A stretch of DNA of 64,000 nt, from contig NZ_MUIN01000003.1 of assembly GCF_002080045.1 (NCBI RefSeq), positions 379,501 to 443,500 of the forward strand, written 5' to 3'. Positions 61,572 to 64,000 of this stretch are shown here, piece after piece; the first letter of the stretch is position 1, and each line of letters begins with the position of its first letter. This DNA comes from Pseudomonas sp. Bc-h. Lineage in GTDB: Bacteria; Pseudomonadota; Gammaproteobacteria; Pseudomonadales; Pseudomonadaceae. A model generated the notes under the pieces. The model searched no databases and was not told the DNA's origin. It saw nothing but the letters and a program-made list of their open reading frames with translations. Made by a program: the position numbers and the translations under genes.

Positions 61572-62410
61572 ACCAAGCTTTTGCCGATCTGCCTCATCCG
61601 TTGCTGGTGCCTGTCATCGAGCTTTGTCGCAGCGCCGGAGAAGTCATCCTGCCGTTCTGGCGCTCGGGCGTGGAGGTAACGGCCAAGTCCGATGATTCGC
61701 CTGTCACTGCCGCCGACATCGCCGCCCATGAATTGCTGGTCGCAGGATTGAAAGCGCTGGATCCGAGCATTCACATCCTGTCGGAAGAAGACGCAAACAT
61801 TCCGCTGAGCGAGCGCAGTCAATGGCAGCGCTGGTGGCTGGTCGATCCGCTGGATGGCACCAAGGAGTTCATTTCCGGCAGCGAGGAGTTCACTGTCAAC
61901 GTGGCGCTGATCGAGAATGGTCGCGTGGTATTCGGTGTGGTGTCGATGCCGACCAATAACCGCTGTTATTTCGGGGGCGCCGGATTGGGTGCCTGGCGCA
62001 GCGACGATACCGCGCACCTCACGCCGATCAAGGTCCGTAATCAGCCGGGCGTTGGCGAGTCGTTCACTGTGGTTGCCAGCCGCCGTCATTCAAGCCCGGA
62101 ACAGGAAAAGCTGCTGGCCGGATTGTCTGCGGCGGTAGGCAAGCTGCAATTGACCAATATCGGCAGCTCGCTGAAATTCTGCCTGTTGGCCGAAGGCGCT
62201 GCGGATTGCTATCCGCGTCTTGCGCCTACCTCGCAGTGGGACACAGCGGCCGCTCAAGGCGTGCTGGAGGGCGCGGGTGGCGTGGTGTTGAATCTGGCCG
62301 GGGAGACGTTCGATTATCCTGCTCGCGAATCGCTGCTCAACGCATTCTTCCTGGCGTTGCCTGGTGAGGCCAAGTGGCGCGGGGCGTTGCTGGAGTTGGC
62401 GAAGGGCTGA
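61568..62410 (+). CDS. cysQ: 3'(2'),5'-bisphosphate nucleotidase CysQ
   Basis: 280 residues, inositol-monophosphatase fold. Metal-binding motifs ILSEEDA, DPLDGTKEFISGSEEFTV and WDTAAAQGVLEGAGGV. It clears 3'-phosphoadenosine 5'-phosphate produced during sulfate assimilation. It overlaps nudE by four bases. Confidence 0.95.
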   Translation: MNQAFADLPHPLLVPVIELCRSAGEVILPFWRSGVEVTAKSDDSPVTAADIAAHELLVAGLKALDPSIHILSEEDANIPLSERSQWQRWWLVDPLDGTKEFISGSEEFTVNVALIENGRVVFGVVSMPTNNRCYFGGAGLGAWRSDDTAHLTPIKVRNQPGVGESFTVVASRRHSSPEQEKLLAGLSAAVGKLQLTNIGSSLKFCLLAEGAADCYPRLAPTSQWDTAAAQGVLEGAGGVVLNLAGETFDYPARESLLNAFFLALPGEAKWRGALLELAKG

Positions 62411-62443
62411 AATCCGACCCTGTATTTCAGACCAGCACTAAAC

Positions 62444-62532
62444 CTGTGGGAGGGAGCTTGCTCGCGAATTTTTGTAACAGGCACTGCAATAGTGACTGGG
62501 ATACTGCATTCGCCAGCAAGCTCCCTCTCACA
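62444..62532. repeat. REP pair, family B
   Basis: Arms TGTGGGAGGGAGCTTGCTCG and CGCCAGCAAGCTCCCTCTCA; in the convergent cysQ-YiiD junction. Confidence 0.92.
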
Positions 62533-62565
62533 TTGTCATGTGTCGTAATGAAAGCGGGGAGGGCC

Positions 62566-63030
62566 TCAGCGATGCAGCACGTACTGCCCCGCGAACTCCA
62601 CCGCTGACTCGTCCGAACCCTCGGCGACAATTCGGGTTGCCAGTGACAACCTTGCCCGCCCGCGACGCTGGTACATTTTCACGAATCGCTCCCAGGTTGC
62701 GTCATCCGGCGCATCGCAGATCGCTACGCCGTCAGTTTTGACCGGCAGTGGATAGCTGATCTGCCCTTCCTGAATCACGATGTGCCCGTCGTCGATGCCG
62801 GCTTCTTTGAGCCGCAGATACAGCCAGCCCCATCCTGCCAACACCGCACCGCAATACAGACTGCCGCCGAACAGCGTGCTCTTGTGGTTGATGTTTGGCT
62901 CAAGCGGCAAGTGCAGGCGCAGCGAGTGGTATTGCCAACTGATGACTTTCACGCCCATGTCACGAGTGAGCGGGATGTCCTGATGCAGAACCTCTTCCAG
63001 GAGCCGGGACGTTGGGTCACTCGTTGTCAT
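62566..63030 (-). CDS. YiiD-type thioesterase domain protein
   Basis: 154 residues. Hotdog-type domain like the C-terminal half of YiiD: FGGSLYCGAVLAGWGWLYLRLKEAG, ISYPLPVKTDGVA, KMYQRRGRARLSLATRI. It lacks the N-terminal acetyltransferase half of full YiiD. ATG 63,030 begins 14 bases before the dctD stop, so it overlaps and is probably coupled. Substrate unknown. Confidence 0.85.
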   Translation of the reverse strand: MTTSDPTSRLLEEVLHQDIPLTRDMGVKVISWQYHSLRLHLPLEPNINHKSTLFGGSLYCGAVLAGWGWLYLRLKEAGIDDGHIVIQEGQISYPLPVKTDGVAICDAPDDATWERFVKMYQRRGRARLSLATRIVAEGSDESAVEFAGQYVLHR

Positions 63031-64000
63031 CGGAACCACCACCGCTGAAATTCAAGCCATGTTTACGCAGTTTGTCGTGCAGGGTTTTGCGCGGCACGCC
63101 GAGGGCTTCCGCGAGGCTGCGCACGGAACCATGAGGTCGAGTGAGCTCGGCTGCGATCAGCGCGCGTTCGAAGGCCTCGACCTGCTCACTAAGCCCACCA
63201 GTTGCGGACGGCATGTCCTGTTGAGACGCTCCTTCAAGTTCGAGCTCAAGCCCGAGCGCGAAACGTTCGGCGGCATTCTGCAATTCGCGCACATTGCCCG
63301 GCCAGCTGTGACGAAGCAGCACTGCCCGATGACCCGGCTGCAGTTCGTGCCGTGGCAGGCCGTGACGCAGGCTGGCGGCGTCGGCGAAATGCTGGAACAG
63401 CACCAGCGCATCCTCGCCACGCTCACGCAGGGGTGGAATCCGCAGCGGCGCAACGTTCAGGCGGTAATACAAGTCGGCGCGGAAGCGGCCTTGATCGGCG
63501 GCCTGACGCAGGTCCTCCTTGGTCGCCGCGATGACCCGAATATCCAGCTTGATCTGCTGATTGCCCCCCAAGCGCTCAACGACCCGCTCCTGCAAAAGCC
63601 GCAGCAATTTGACCTGCACGTCCATGCTCATGCTCTCGATTTCATCGAGAAACAGCGTGCCGCCATTGGCGAATTCAAACTTGCCGATGCGACGCTTCTG
63701 CGCACCGGTAAACGCCCCGGGTTCGTGGCCGAACAGCTCGCTTTCCACCACCGACTCGGCCAGAGCCCCGGCGTTGATTGCCACAAAGGGCCCGGCCCGG
63801 CGGTTGGACAGATCATGCAACGCGCGCGCGACCACTTCCTTGCCCGCGCCGGTTTCGCCAAGAATCAACACGTCAGCTTTTGTGGCGGCAAGCGCGCCAA
63901 TCTGATCGCGCAGGCGCTGGATAGGCGCTGAAAGCCCGACCAATCGGGTGCTCAGTTGTTGGCGGTCGGCCAGTTCCAGACGCAGGCTTCGGTTGTCCAG
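63017..64000 (-). CDS. dctD: Sigma-54-dependent response regulator DctD, 3' part
   Basis: 328 residues visible; the receiver domain is outside the window, since the frame continues past base 64,000. AAA+ domain with Walker A GETGAGKE, the sigma-54 contact loop GAFTGA, and Walker B LFLDEIESM (the DctD-type spelling), then a C-terminal Fis-type HTH (SVRSLAEALGVPRKTLHDKLRKHGLN). It activates C4-dicarboxylate uptake genes. The kinase (dctB) is expected just beyond the window. Confidence 0.88.
   Translation of the reverse strand: MDNRSLRLELADRQQLSTRLVGLSAPIQRLRDQIGALAATKADVLILGETGAGKEVVARALHDLSNRRAGPFVAINAGALAESVVESELFGHEPGAFTGAQKRRIGKFEFANGGTLFLDEIESMSMDVQVKLLRLLQERVVERLGGNQQIKLDIRVIAATKEDLRQAADQGRFRADLYYRLNVAPLRIPPLRERGEDALVLFQHFADAASLRHGLPRHELQPGHRAVLLRHSWPGNVRELQNAAERFALGLELELEGASQQDMPSATGGLSEQVEAFERALIAAELTRPHGSVRSLAEALGVPRKTLHDKLRKHGLNFSGGGSDDNE

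Overview
The window is ordinary chromosomal DNA of a Pseudomonas, most likely of the fluorescens/syringae lineage. This rests on protein content, gene order, GC-rich coding sequence and many Pseudomonas-type REP elements. The order ubiD / glpT / ygfA-6S RNA-zapA / ygfB-pepP-ubiH-ubiI / gcvTHP / argE-argA-gshA / tex / ompR-envZ type (AmgRS) / rimBK / hslR / hslO / pckA / fdhA-fdhD / cysQ-nudE / dctD matches, as I remember it, the same stretch of other Pseudomonas chromosomes, in part with P. aeruginosa. I see no rRNA, tRNA, IS, prophage, integron or CRISPR.

Layout. 1-8.9 kb: end of an O-antigen acyltransferase, ubiD with a ferredoxin-type reductase, chaC, glpT, two tandem secreted TonB-C-terminal-like proteins, a quinone oxidoreductase and a FliL-like protein. 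9-16 kb: EVE protein, a 49-residue membrane peptide, ygfA, 6S RNA and the zapA cell-division pair, then ygfB-pepP-ubiH-ubiI (ubiquinone hydroxylations). 16-24 kb: Fe(III) ABC importer (binding protein and permease only) and the glycine cleavage genes gcvT, gcvH, gcvP. 24-34 kb: envelope proteins, nfeD-qmcA, a LysR regulator divergent from an idonate/gluconate dehydrogenase pair, an orphan GspE/PilB ATPase, an Lrp regulator divergent from a small ACT-like protein, and a CYTH-CHAD protein. 34-42 kb: argE, argA, gshA, a thioesterase and tex. 42-50 kb: the membrane-stress two-component pair amgR/amgS, rimB-rimK, hslR, a PAP2 phosphatase, hslO and pckA. 50-55 kb: hypothetical envelope proteins, a RecQ-type helicase, a thioesterase and a glycine-zipper protein. 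55-64 kb: a molybdopterin oxidoreductase with fdhD and a LysR gene, kbp, yrfG, nudE-cysQ, a YiiD-like thioesterase and the 3' part of dctD.

Non-coding content is the more informative layer. Two REP families occupy most convergent gene junctions and also sit inside gcv, fbp and amgRS. One REP directly abuts a rimK gene that is about 15 codons short. 6S RNA lies between zapA and ygfA. A second likely small RNA, with an extended -10, a GntR-type palindrome and a strong intrinsic terminator, lies at 55.16-55.27 kb. I found no convincing new multi-gene system. The best leads are this small RNA, the anchor-less TonB-CTD pair, the small Lrp-linked protein and the REP-truncated rimK.
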